Origin: Actinomadura oligospora ATCC 43269
Lineage (GTDB): Bacteria > Actinomycetota > Actinomycetes > Streptosporangiales > Streptosporangiaceae
Assembly (NCBI RefSeq): GCF_000518265.1
Contig: NZ_JADG01000013.1
Location: 1 to 64,000 of the forward strand
Length of the DNA: 64,000 nt
Reading direction: 5' to 3'
Below, piece by piece: positions 1 to 6,838 of the stretch. The position numbers and the translations under genes were made by a program. The notes under the pieces were generated by a model, which had not been told where the DNA came from, ran no database searches, and saw only the letters and a list, made by a program, of their open reading frames with translations. Position 1 is the first letter of the stretch. The number at the start of each line of letters is the position of its first letter.

Positions 1-294
1 ACCGGTGACAAGGCGTACTCCTCGCGCGCGATCCGCCGCCACCTGCGCGGCCGGGGGATCGCCGCCACGATTCCTGAGCGCGCCGACCAACAGGCCGGAC
101 GGGCCCGGCAAGGCACCCGCGGCGGACGCCCACCCACCTTCGACCCGGCCCTCTACCGGCGCCGCAACGTCGTCGAACGCTGCATCGGCCGACTCAAGCA
201 ATGGCGAGGCATCGCCACCCGCTACGACAAACTCGCCCGCAACTACCAGGCAGCACTCACCCTGGTCAGCACACTCCTCTGGATCAACACATGA
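1..294 (+). CDS. IS5-family DDE transposase, C-terminal part
   Basis: Frame 1 is open from the first base to a TGA at 292-294 and gives 97 residues. They contain GDKAYSSRAIRRHLRGRG, then ERADQ, then RRNVVERCIGRLKQWRGIATRYDK. This is the typical end of IS5-type transposases: the last catalytic region, with the final DDE glutamate in the VVERCIGRLK helix. The protein would cut and join DNA at the ends of its element. The N-terminal two thirds lie upstream of the window, so whether the transposase is whole is unknown. No frameshift is seen in the part present. Confidence 0.85.
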   Translation, partial: TGDKAYSSRAIRRHLRGRGIAATIPERADQQAGRARQGTRGGRPPTFDPALYRRRNVVERCIGRLKQWRGIATRYDKLARNYQAALTLVSTLLWINT

Positions 295-310
295 TCCACC
301 GGACAGGCCC
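1..310 (+). mobile_element. Right end of an IS5-type insertion sequence
   Basis: The window opens inside an insertion sequence. The transposase stop is at 292-294, and the stretch TGATCCACCGGACAGGCCC (292-310) looks like the terminal inverted repeat of actinobacterial IS5/IS427-type elements. After about 310 the sequence reads straight back into DUF397 coding sequence on the minus strand, which fixes the element boundary to within a few bases. A TA at 311-312 may belong to the target duplication. The left end lies outside the window, so neither the other repeat nor the duplication can be checked. Confidence 0.75.
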
Positions 311-490
311 TAGGCCAGCGACCTCCACGCACTGGCCGCCCTCGTGCGCGCTATGGCTTGACTTGCGCCAGTGCCCCGAGCCCTTGGAGTCGCGTACTCC
401 TGCGACCTTCGTCAGGTCCGCCACTTCCACACAGTCGCCGCCTTCGTGACCACTGTGGCTGCTCTTGCGCCAGTGCGCTTGGGCGGTCAT
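284..490 (-). pseudogene. Chimeric DUF397 gene broken by the IS
   Basis: The ATG at 490 overlaps the stop of the upstream DUF397 gene (ATGA). The first half reads as a DUF397 protein (HWRKSSHSGHEGGDCVEVA, then GVRDSKGSG). Where the C-terminal strand and helix should follow, a second DUF397 N-terminus begins (HWRKSSHSAHEGGQCVEVA). That copy then runs into the IS end, and the last residues (RWIMC) are encoded by the terminal repeat. It therefore looks like two tandem DUF397 genes fused by an internal deletion and then truncated by the insertion. Loss of function is inferred from the missing C-terminal halves. Confidence 0.75.
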
Positions 491-657
491 GCGATGTTCT
501 TGATCTGGCGTGTGAGGGCCTGCCAGTTCGCAGTGGTAAGGACGAGCCGGGGGCCGTCGGCATCCTTGGAGTCGCGCACGCCGACGACATCCGTCGTGGC
601 CGCGACCTCGATGCAATCGCCGCCTTCGTGCGCGCTGTGACTGCTCTTGCGCCATTG
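341..657. repeat. Three degenerate 33-bp direct repeats (DUF397 motif)
   Basis: Copies lie at 341-373, 443-475 and 625-657. Each encodes, on the minus strand, the conserved WRKSSHSxHEGG N-terminal motif of a DUF397 protein. They mark three DUF397 N-termini in tandem and are a plausible substrate for the recombination that produced the chimera at 284-490. Confidence 0.7.
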
Positions 658-684
658 CGTCATGGTCAGATCCGGCAGGTTCAC
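487..684 (-). CDS. DUF397 domain protein
   Basis: A 65-residue protein with the DUF397 pattern: WRKSSHSAHEGGDCIEVA, then VGVRDSKDADGPRLVL, then a C-terminal helix with a conserved Trp (NWQALTRQIKN). It starts with GTG at 684, overlapping the TGA of the regulator gene upstream (GTGA), so translation is coupled. DUF397 proteins are small partners encoded next to XRE/DUF5753 regulators of the Streptomyces WhiJ type. A role in modulating the DNA-binding protein is inferred from that family context. Confidence 0.9.
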   Translation of the reverse strand: MNLPDLTMTQWRKSSHSAHEGGDCIEVAATTDVVGVRDSKDADGPRLVLTTANWQALTRQIKNIA

Positions 685-1487
685 AGTTCCTCCATGAGTT
701 TCCTGATCAGAGCCAGGGACTCCGTAACCGGAAGGGCGTAACCCACGAGCGTCTCGTACCTCAGCAGGTACTTGGCGACGCGCGCACGCTCACCGATCAG
801 CATGCCAGCTCCAGCCGACTCCGTGTAGGCCATGTGGGAGCCGTCCTCCATGCCGAGGACGGTGAAGCTGCCCGCGAGACCCGGGTAGTAGCCCGTGTTC
901 TCGGGAATGACCACGATGGTGACGTTCGGGAGTTCGCTGGCGCGCAGCAAAGCCTCGTACTGCGCACGCATGATCTCCGCGTTCCCCACGCGCCTCCTCA
1001 GCGCCACTTCGTCGATGGCGAAGAAGCAGTGGGGAGCGTTCGGCTTGGTGAAGATCTCCTGCCGCGTAAGACGCTCGGCCAGCAGGCGATCGGCCATGTC
1101 AGGGAACTCGTTCGCGCTCAGAACGGCGCTTGCGTAGGCCTCCGTCTGCAGGAGCCCGGGAACGAGGTATCCGTCGAATTTCCGGACGGACGTCGCCGCC
1201 TTCTCGCGGGTCAGGTACTCGGGGTAGCCCGGGGGGACGGCGGCGTGGAGCTCGATCTCCTTCGAGAGCTCCCACATCCGGAAGAAGATGCCGTCCGTCT
1301 TGAAGAACGTGTCGAGGTCGTCGGCGCTGTCCTTCGAGATCTTCTTTCCGCTCTCCATTTTTGAGACCCAGCCAGGGGTGCATCCGAGTTTCGACGCGAG
1401 CTCTTCCTGGGTGAGCTCGAGAGCGGCGCGCTTGCGCTGAAGTTCGCGGCCGAAGAACACGCAGGCGGGGTTGAGGACGTCCGACAT
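681..1487 (-). CDS. XRE-family regulator with DUF5753 (WhiJ-like)
   Basis: A 268-residue protein. Residues about 14-65 form an XRE helix-turn-helix (RKRAALELTQEELASKLG, then WVSKMESG). Residues about 85-265 match DUF5753, including FDGYLVPGLLQTEAYA and the late EVALRRRVG and LPNVTIVVIPE segments. The ATG at 1487 has GGGAGGG six bases upstream; the longer frame from 1544 would cover the inverted repeat at 1506-1526 and has no such site. It leads an operon with two DUF397 genes through 4-base overlaps. It probably represses or activates its own promoter and unknown developmental or antibiotic genes, as known for WhiJ/AbaA-like pairs. The targets are not visible. Confidence 0.9.
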   Translation of the reverse strand: MSDVLNPACVFFGRELQRKRAALELTQEELASKLGCTPGWVSKMESGKKISKDSADDLDTFFKTDGIFFRMWELSKEIELHAAVPPGYPEYLTREKAATSVRKFDGYLVPGLLQTEAYASAVLSANEFPDMADRLLAERLTRQEIFTKPNAPHCFFAIDEVALRRRVGNAEIMRAQYEALLRASELPNVTIVVIPENTGYYPGLAGSFTVLGMEDGSHMAYTESAGAGMLIGERARVAKYLLRYETLVGYALPVTESLALIRKLMEEL

Positions 1488-1505
1488 TCGACCCTCCCGG
1501 GGAGC

Positions 1506-1526
1506 GTGACCGGACGCGCCGGTCAC
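1506..1526. promoter_or_regulatory. Perfect inverted repeat upstream of the XRE gene
   Basis: GTGACCGG (1506-1513) and CCGGTCAC (1519-1526) are perfect 8-base arms around a 5-base spacer, 18 bases upstream of the XRE start codon at 1487. Position and symmetry fit an autoregulatory operator for the dimeric XRE protein, or a hairpin in its leader. No experiment supports either reading. Confidence 0.45.
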
Positions 1527-1657
1527 CTTGGATCTCGCCTGCACCGGGGGCTGGTCAGGCGACGGTCTTGCTCATGCCCTTCCGAGAGTAACCCCGTGAC
1601 TGTGATGGTGTTCACACGAAATTCAAATCGGCTCTCAAACGCGAAGGTTCTCCCGAT

Positions 1658-1888
1658 ATGGACATGCGGCGCATCCCCGACTGTGTGGCTCTTGCCGCCC
1701 TTGAAGAGGATTTCCCGGCGTGGCGATTCATCGTCAGCGATAAGGGACGTTGGTGGGCACTAAGGGGACCGCTGGCCATGGACGAACTGCACGAGAAGGA
1801 CGCGTTCGACGCCGATACCGCCACCGAGCTGCGGGCCGCGCTGCGCGCGCACGGGTGGGGGAACAGGAAGTTGGGAGGCTCCTGGTGA
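1658..1888 (+). CDS. Small hypothetical protein
   Basis: A 76-residue protein not recognised beyond its setting. It has an acidic, Trp-containing centre (FPAWRFIV, then GRWWALRGPL) and an alpha-helical C-terminus (DADTATELRAALRAHG). It is divergent from the XRE gene at 681-1487, and its last bases overlap the start of the next gene by GTGA. The start is either 1658 or the in-frame ATG at 1664; no strong ribosome binding site separates them. Small proteins of this type are common beside XRE/DUF397 modules in actinomycetes. Function unknown. Confidence 0.65.
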   Translation: MDMRRIPDCVALAALEEDFPAWRFIVSDKGRWWALRGPLAMDELHEKDAFDADTATELRAALRAHGWGNRKLGGSW

Positions 1889-2226
1889 CCCCGCCCCACA
1901 GCCACAGCGCGGCCCGCTGGGGGGAGGGGGTGTGGCCGGTGGGCGTGCCCCCACTCGCACCGTCCGCGCCCCCGCCCCCCGTTCCACCCCGCCCGTCCGG
2001 CGACGTCCCGCACATCCCGAGGAGGGACGTCCCGGACGGGCGGCTCCCCAGCCCCGTCGAGCGTCTGCGCACGCGCTTCCCGGGCGTCCACTTCTGGTGG
2101 GGCGTCTTCACGTTCAGCTGGTGGGCCTACGTGCCCGCCCCCGGCCTGGGCCGCCTCATCGAAGCCCCCACCCCCGACGCCCTCGCCCACCGCCTCACCC
2201 ACCTCCACACCCGATCCGGCCTCTGA
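1885..2226 (+). CDS. Hypothetical protein with Pro-rich N-terminus
   Basis: A 113-residue protein starting at GTG 1885, overlapping the previous stop (GTGA) and preceded by GGGAGG. The first half is rich in Pro, Ala and Arg. The second half is compact and looks folded: SPVERLRTRFPGVHFWWGVF followed by WWAYVPAPGLGRLIEAP and a C-terminal helix. I do not recognise the family. It is translationally coupled to the 76-residue protein and followed directly by a strong hairpin terminator, so the two probably form one small transcription unit. Confidence 0.65.
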   Translation: MTPPHSHSAARWGEGVWPVGVPPLAPSAPPPPVPPRPSGDVPHIPRRDVPDGRLPSPVERLRTRFPGVHFWWGVFTFSWWAYVPAPGLGRLIEAPTPDALAHRLTHLHTRSGL

Positions 2227-2232
2227 CCGAAG

Positions 2233-2265
2233 GAAGGAGCCAGCACAATCCGTGCTGGCTCCTTC
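2233..2265 (+). terminator. Hairpin after the 1.7-2.2 kb pair
   Basis: A perfect 14-bp stem (arms 2233-2246 and 2252-2265) encloses a 5-base loop (AATCC). It lies just after the stop of the 113-residue protein and only 17 bases before the next start, with no U-tract, as is usual in actinobacteria. The promoter of the next operon must therefore lie inside or upstream of the hairpin, or transcription reads through it. Confidence 0.8.
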
Positions 2266-2282
2266 TGTGAAAGAAGCCGGGT

Positions 2283-2522
2283 GTGCGGGTGTCAACGAGC
2301 GTCACCAAGCAGGATTGCGCGATCTTCTACCGCACGGATCGCGCGTCCTGGGTGGTTCAGGGTGATCGCATGAGGCCCGAGGTGGAGGAACAGCTCGTCG
2401 GCCTCAAGCCCTCCGAGTCCTACGTGGAGATTCCGGAACGGCTGTTGGACCATCTGGTGCGCCGATACGTGAAGGAGAGATATGGACTCGATCTCGATGG
2501 AGCGGCGCAACGAGCTGATTGA
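2283..2522 (+). CDS. Small protein preceding DUF6879
   Basis: A 79-residue protein from GTG 2283 (a second GTG at 2289 is also possible). It has RTDRASWVVQGDRMRPEVEEQL, a short spacer, then SESYVEIPERLLDHLVRRY. It shares this plan (VVQG, then V-I-P/E-x-L-L-x-x-V-x-R) with the 74-residue protein at 7383-7607, which also sits directly upstream of a DUF6879 gene. The next gene begins 41 bases inside this one, so the two are tightly coupled. I infer that it works with the DUF6879 protein; its activity is unknown. Confidence 0.75.
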   Translation: MRVSTSVTKQDCAIFYRTDRASWVVQGDRMRPEVEEQLVGLKPSESYVEIPERLLDHLVRRYVKERYGLDLDGAAQRAD

Positions 2523-2994
2523 CGCCGCAGTTCGGGTTCTCAAGCTCGAACTTCGGGATGACTACGGTGTCGACCAGGCGCTGCTCGCCGCCTGGCGCGG
2601 GTCGGGCAGCGCGGCCGTCGCATCGTTCATCGACCAGTGGGCGGACGACGTGCGCGTGGACTTCGCGCGCGGCCAGCGCACTCGCCGGATCAGGGTGGTG
2701 TCCGAACCCCTGTCCGAGTACCAGCGCTTCATCTTCGACATCCAGGATGCGGCCGTGGACGCTGGTGAGGACATTCGATGGCTTCCCCGCCGCTTCGCCT
2801 CGACACTCCTGCTGCCCGGGAACGACATGTTCGTCCTGGACGAGGCCACGCTCATGTTCAACGTCCTGGACGGGGCGAACCAGTGCGCCGAGATCCAGTT
2901 CGCCGACGATCCCGGCCAGGTGAAGTCCTGCCTCGGGGCCTTCGAAGCCGCCTGGGCGCGCGCGATCCCGCACCAGGACTATCGGCCCGTCTAG
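2482..2994 (+). CDS. DUF6879 family protein
   Basis: A 170-residue protein starting at ATG 2482 with GGAGAG a few bases upstream. The core HxxWADDVR, then RIRVVSEPLSEYQRF, then AGEDIRWLPRR and an acidic FVLDEATLMFNV segment matches the second copy at 6810-7382 (RVHVVEEPLSDYVRF, AGEDVRIAPV, YWLFDSRQLVTM). That is the DUF6879 pattern found next to XRE/DUF5753 genes in actinomycetes. No catalytic motif is recognised. It overlaps the upstream small gene and lies 7 bases before the XRE gene, so it belongs to that operon. Confidence 0.85.
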   Translation: MDSISMERRNELIDAAVRVLKLELRDDYGVDQALLAAWRGSGSAAVASFIDQWADDVRVDFARGQRTRRIRVVSEPLSEYQRFIFDIQDAAVDAGEDIRWLPRRFASTLLLPGNDMFVLDEATLMFNVLDGANQCAEIQFADDPGQVKSCLGAFEAAWARAIPHQDYRPV

Positions 2995-3001
2995 AGCGCC
3001 G

Positions 3002-3853
3002 TTGTCCGAGGAAGCGAAGAACACGCGCAAGGCGTTCGGTATCCGCCTCAGGGGCTTCCGCCTCGACGCCGGGTTCTCCGGTCGCGGGCTCTCCGAGGTC
3101 ACAGGAATCCACAACACCAAGATCTCGCGTATCGAGCACGGCCATCTGGACCCGAACGAGGCCGAGATCCGGAGCTGGATGACCGCGTGCGGAGTGGCCC
3201 GCCACATCCCCGAGATGATCGCGATCCGGCGCGAGGTCCTCCAGATGTGGCAGGAACACCGCGAGGCGCTGAAAGCAGGGCTCAAGCATGTCCAAGGGGA
3301 GGGGGACCTGTACGAGCGGACGCGGCTCGTCCGGATCTATGAGGCGTCACGCCTGCCCGGCATCCTGCAGTGTTCCGGGTACGTTCACGCTCTCATGGAC
3401 CTGGTCTCCGAGGTCCATGACCTCTCCGGAGGCGAGGACGCGGAGGAGGCGGCCGAGACGCGCCTTCGCCGTCAAGGACTGCTCACGCGCCCCAACGGCA
3501 AGAACACCTTCTCCATCGTCCTCGAAGGCTCGGCCCTCCAGCTCGCGATAGCCGATGAGACGGTCATGACGCGCCAGTTCGACTTCCTCGCTGAGGTCAC
3601 CCGGCTTCCGCACGTCTCGTTCGGCGTCATCCCAGCGGGCGCACCTCGACGGATCTGGGCCGGTGAGGGATTTTACATCTTCGACGACAGGCTCGTTCGC
3701 TCTGAGATGTGGACGGTCGAATATCGGACGGATCGTCCTCATGAGATAGCGGAATATGTTCGCATTTTTGAGCTGCTCCGCGCATCTGCCGTCTACGGGG
3801 CCGCCGTCCGTCGCCAGATCGAGCTGGCGCGTGCCCGCGTCGCTGAAAAATGA
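3002..3853 (+). CDS. XRE-family regulator with DUF5753
   Basis: A 283-residue protein from TTG 3002. Residues about 10-60 are the helix-turn-helix (LRGFRLDAGFSGRGLSEVTG, then NTKISRIEHG). DUF5753 follows from about residue 105, with YEASRLPGILQCSGYVHAL and, near the end, TRLPHVSFGVIPAG. It lies 7 bases after the DUF6879 gene and 83 bases before a DUF397-like gene. The operon thus carries the regulator with both its usual small partner and DUF6879. Its target promoter is unknown; autoregulation is likely from family behaviour. Confidence 0.9.
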   Translation: MSEEAKNTRKAFGIRLRGFRLDAGFSGRGLSEVTGIHNTKISRIEHGHLDPNEAEIRSWMTACGVARHIPEMIAIRREVLQMWQEHREALKAGLKHVQGEGDLYERTRLVRIYEASRLPGILQCSGYVHALMDLVSEVHDLSGGEDAEEAAETRLRRQGLLTRPNGKNTFSIVLEGSALQLAIADETVMTRQFDFLAEVTRLPHVSFGVIPAGAPRRIWAGEGFYIFDDRLVRSEMWTVEYRTDRPHEIAEYVRIFELLRASAVYGAAVRRQIELARARVAEK

Positions 3854-3936
3854 TGAAAACATCTGGCTCGGGCCGAGTGGCTGACAATAGCGTTTCCACC
3901 GTGAGTTTCCGGTGCCTTCGGTGAAGGGAGACGCGG

Positions 3937-4146
3937 GTGTTCATCAAGTCCAGTCTGTGTGGCGGTCCGTGCAGTGACGGGTGTGTGAACGTCGCCATTG
4001 TGCGCGAGGCGGTCGTGGTCACCGACGAGAAGGGCGGGACGTCCATCTTCGACCATCGGGAGTGGGCGGACTTCGTCTCGGGCGTGAAGAAGGGCGAGTT
4101 CGACGTTCCGGGCGAGTCCGTCACGGCGGTGAGCTGCGCCGTCTGA
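3937..4146 (+). CDS. Divergent DUF397-like protein
   Basis: A 69-residue protein from GTG 3937, preceded by AAGGGAG. It opens MFIKSSLCGGPCSDGCVNVA and ends FDHREWADFVSGVKKGEFDV. The C-terminal (W-x-x-F-V-x-G-V-K-x-G-E-F-D) is the classic DUF397 ending. The N-terminus has three cysteines in place of the usual WRKSS motif, a possible metal or disulphide feature. Its place just after the XRE/DUF5753 gene fits the usual partner role. A perfect hairpin follows 11 bases after the stop. Confidence 0.8.
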   Translation: MFIKSSLCGGPCSDGCVNVAIVREAVVVTDEKGGTSIFDHREWADFVSGVKKGEFDVPGESVTAVSCAV

Positions 4147-4156
4147 CCGCACTGGG

Positions 4157-4184
4157 GTGCCGGGCCCCCACTGGGGCCCGGCAC
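4157..4184 (+). terminator. Hairpin after the DUF397-like gene
   Basis: Perfect 12-bp arms at 4157-4168 and 4173-4184 enclose a CACT loop. The hairpin sits between the DUF397-like stop and the ribosome binding site of the next gene, so it may end the DUF6879/XRE transcript or reduce expression of the downstream gene. Confidence 0.75.
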
Positions 4185-4200
4185 TACGGAGGGGGTGGGT

Positions 4201-4626
4201 GTGGAGGCGGGGGCGTTTGACTATGACTACTGGAAGGGCGAGCCGACGGCGTGGTCGGCCAGGGGCGTCCACTGGCATTGCCATCTGTGGAGGGCGAGTG
4301 CTGAGCAGTATCGGAATGATGCCGAGCGGCGGGATCCGGCCTCTCAGCTTGCGCCGCTGGTCGTCCAGGAATGGCTTCGGAAGCCCGCGCGGCTCATCGA
4401 CCACGTGGCGCGGACGCCGGACGACGGTGTCGCCTGGCTGTCTCGGCAGTGGGACGGCCTGAAGACGAAGGTCTCCGGCGCGCAGGACCCTCCGGACGAG
4501 ACCCGCCTAGGAAGGGCACTCTACGAACTCCGCCTCGGACAGGGCGTGACCTGGGGCTTCTGGACGCTCGACGCGTCCCACTACATCGGCCTGTACCTGG
4601 TGGTCGCCGAACAAGACTGCCACTGA
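4201..4626 (+). CDS. Hypothetical protein, Trp-rich
   Basis: A 141-residue protein from GTG 4201 with GGAGGG eight bases upstream (an in-frame GTG at 4195 is possible but overlaps that site). It has many aromatic residues (FDYDYWKGEPTAWSARGVHW, later VTWGFWTLDASHYIGLYLVV) and no transmembrane segment or known catalytic motif. It ends the plus-strand operon and is convergent with the STAND gene, 40 bases apart. I do not recognise it. Its place behind a DUF6879/XRE/DUF397 set is the main clue, which makes it a candidate effector or regulated target of that set. Confidence 0.65.
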   Translation: MEAGAFDYDYWKGEPTAWSARGVHWHCHLWRASAEQYRNDAERRDPASQLAPLVVQEWLRKPARLIDHVARTPDDGVAWLSRQWDGLKTKVSGAQDPPDETRLGRALYELRLGQGVTWGFWTLDASHYIGLYLVVAEQDCH

Positions 4627-4666
4627 CCCCGTCGCGCGTTTTGCTGGTCCTTCTGTGGCGCTGGCG

Positions 4667-6838
4667 TCAATGTTCAGGCGGCAATGGCGGATGGGCGGCG
4701 CGTTCGTATAGTTCGGTTGCTTTGTCGTTTCGTAGGAGCTCGTACAGCTCAGCGGCTTTGGCCCAGCTTTGTCGCGCGTCTGAGTGGTTGCCCACCGCTT
4801 CGAGCACCTCGGCATGTGCTTCCCACGCCATCGCCTGGCTCTGCTGGTCGCTGAAGCGGACGAAGGTGTCGATGGCCCGGTTGAGGCGGGCCTCCGCCTC
4901 GGCGGTGTGGCCCAGTCGCCGCAGTGCCGGTCCGAGGGTGAGGGCGGTCCAGGCCGTGCTCCACTCGTCCGGCAGCGCTTCGAAGATTCCTGTGGCTTGT
5001 TCGCCCAGGGTGACGGCGTGCTCGATGCCGCCTTGGGCGAGTGCGCTCCTGCTGAGGCTGAGCAGGGCCATCCCTTCTCCCCGACGCCATCCGGCTTCTC
5101 GGAAGACGTCCAGGGCGCTGCGGAACAGGGTGTTCGCGCCCTCGCGTTCGTCTCGTTCCTCGTGGATGAGGCCGAGTCCGCGCAGGGTGAAACCTTCCAG
5201 CCAGGTGTCGCCGAGGTCGCGCGCGATGTCGAGGGTGCGGTGGTAGTACTCGACGGCTTCCTCGTGCCGGCCTCCGCACCACGCGGCGTCGCCGAGGCAG
5301 ATCAGGTTGGACGCCTCGCCGAGCGCGTCACCCAGGGCTTGTGCCGCCTCCAGGCCGTGTTGGTGGATCCTCGTCCAGTCGGCCCGGTGGGATCCGAGTT
5401 CGAAGAAGCCGTCCGCGACGACCGGCAGCTTCCAGGCGATGTCGTACTGCCCGAACTCAAGCGCTTGGCGTATCGCGGCGAGCAGGTTCGGACGCTCTCG
5501 CTCGAACCACTCCATGGCGTGGGTCGCGTCCGGGAACCGGGGCAGGCTCAGCTGCTCGGCGGGGACGAGGGGAATCTCGTGCGAGTACGGAAGGATCACC
5601 TTGCGGCCGTTGTCGGTCGTGTGTAGGTACCAGCTCAGGAGCTGCCGGACGGCCTGGGTCCGCACGTGCTGGGCGTCCTCCGCCGTGGTGCGTTCGAGGG
5701 CGTACGCCCGAAGCAGGTCATGCAGGCGGAAGCGGCCGTCCTTCGGTTCCTGGAGTAGGTGCGCGCTGGTCAGGTCCCGCAGCCGTCGCGCGGTGGTGCG
5801 TTCGTCGGTGCCCGTGAGCGCCGCCGCCGCGCCGATGCCGAACTCGGGGGCCGGATGCAGTCCGAGCAGCCGGAACGTCCGCCGCAGATCCGGATCGAGC
5901 GTGCGGTAGGACCAGGAGAACACCGTGCGGACGTCGCTCAGCTCGTCCTCGCGGTCGGCCAGCGCATCGAGTCTGTGCAGTTCGGCGCTCAGCGCGTCGA
6001 GCAGGCCGCTCAGCGGCAGGCATGGACGGGAGGCGGCGTGTTCCGCGACGACGCGGAGCGCGAGCGGGAGGTGGCCGCACAGTTCGGCCAGCCGAAGGGC
6101 GGCCTCCGGTTCCGCGGCCACACGGTCGTGCCCGATCACCTGGCCGAGCAGCTCCACCGCTCCCTCGGGAGACAGGATGTCGAGTGTCACTCGTGTCGCT
6201 CCCTCCCTGGTGGCCAGCCCCGCGAGCCTGCTGCGGCTCGTGATCACCGCGAAGCATCCAGGTGACGCGGGCAGCAACGGCCGCACCGCCGCCGTGGACG
6301 CCGCGTTGTCGATGACGACCAGCAGGCTTCTGCCATCGAGTATCGACCGGTACAGCGCGGCGCGCTGGCCGACGTCCTCAGGGATGGCCTCTGCGGGAAC
6401 GCCCAACGCCCGCAGGAACCCGCCTAACGCGTCGTCGGCCGTCAGCGGCAGGCCCGGTCCGTACCCGCGCATGTCGACGTACAGGTCACCGTCGGGGAAG
6501 CGGTCCCGCCTTCGGCGCGCCCAGTGGATCGCCAGAGCCGTCTTGCCCACGCCCGGCGCTCCGGCGATCGCGGACACCACGACGGTCGAGCCGCCCGAAG
6601 AACCGGCGGCGAGAAGCTCGTCCAGTACTCGCTGGTCGTCCTCCCGATCGACGAACCCCGAGACGTCCAACGGCAACTGCCGGGGCGCCGGTGGCTCAGA
6701 GGACGCCCGGCCCAGGCGGATGTCCCCGTGGAGGTTGTGGACCTGGACGGCCGTCCTGGCGTCCCCGCGGTACCGGTTGCCCGTCAGGCCCGGCCCGCCG
6801 CCGGTGTTCTCAGGCACGGCCAGGGGAGAATCGGCCAC
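4667..6838 (-). CDS. STAND NTPase with NB-ARC and TPR repeats (NLR-like)
   Basis: A 723-residue protein. The open frame continues upstream of 6838, but that part lies under the DUF6879 gene on the same strand, so I chose the GTG at 6838. Residues about 21-43 carry a short N-G-V-Q-G-D-I type motif (AVQVHNLHGDIRLG). An NB-ARC NTPase follows: Walker A GAPGVGKT at 93-100 and Walker B LLVVIDN near 172-178, with a GLPLAL-like LCGHLPLALR further on. The C-terminal half is tetratricopeptide repeats. There is no BTAD or winged helix at the start, so it is not a SARP activator. It overlaps the upstream DUF6879 gene by 29 bases. Such proteins act as ATP-driven switches; a signalling or immunity role is inferred. 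Confidence 0.85.
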   Translation of the reverse strand: MADSPLAVPENTGGGPGLTGNRYRGDARTAVQVHNLHGDIRLGRASSEPPAPRQLPLDVSGFVDREDDQRVLDELLAAGSSGGSTVVVSAIAGAPGVGKTALAIHWARRRRDRFPDGDLYVDMRGYGPGLPLTADDALGGFLRALGVPAEAIPEDVGQRAALYRSILDGRSLLVVIDNAASTAAVRPLLPASPGCFAVITSRSRLAGLATREGATRVTLDILSPEGAVELLGQVIGHDRVAAEPEAALRLAELCGHLPLALRVVAEHAASRPCLPLSGLLDALSAELHRLDALADREDELSDVRTVFSWSYRTLDPDLRRTFRLLGLHPAPEFGIGAAAALTGTDERTTARRLRDLTSAHLLQEPKDGRFRLHDLLRAYALERTTAEDAQHVRTQAVRQLLSWYLHTTDNGRKVILPYSHEIPLVPAEQLSLPRFPDATHAMEWFERERPNLLAAIRQALEFGQYDIAWKLPVVADGFFELGSHRADWTRIHQHGLEAAQALGDALGEASNLICLGDAAWCGGRHEEAVEYYHRTLDIARDLGDTWLEGFTLRGLGLIHEERDEREGANTLFRSALDVFREAGWRRGEGMALLSLSRSALAQGGIEHAVTLGEQATGIFEALPDEWSTAWTALTLGPALRRLGHTAEAEARLNRAIDTFVRFSDQQSQAMAWEAHAEVLEAVGNHSDARQSWAKAAELYELLRNDKATELYERAAHPPLPPEH

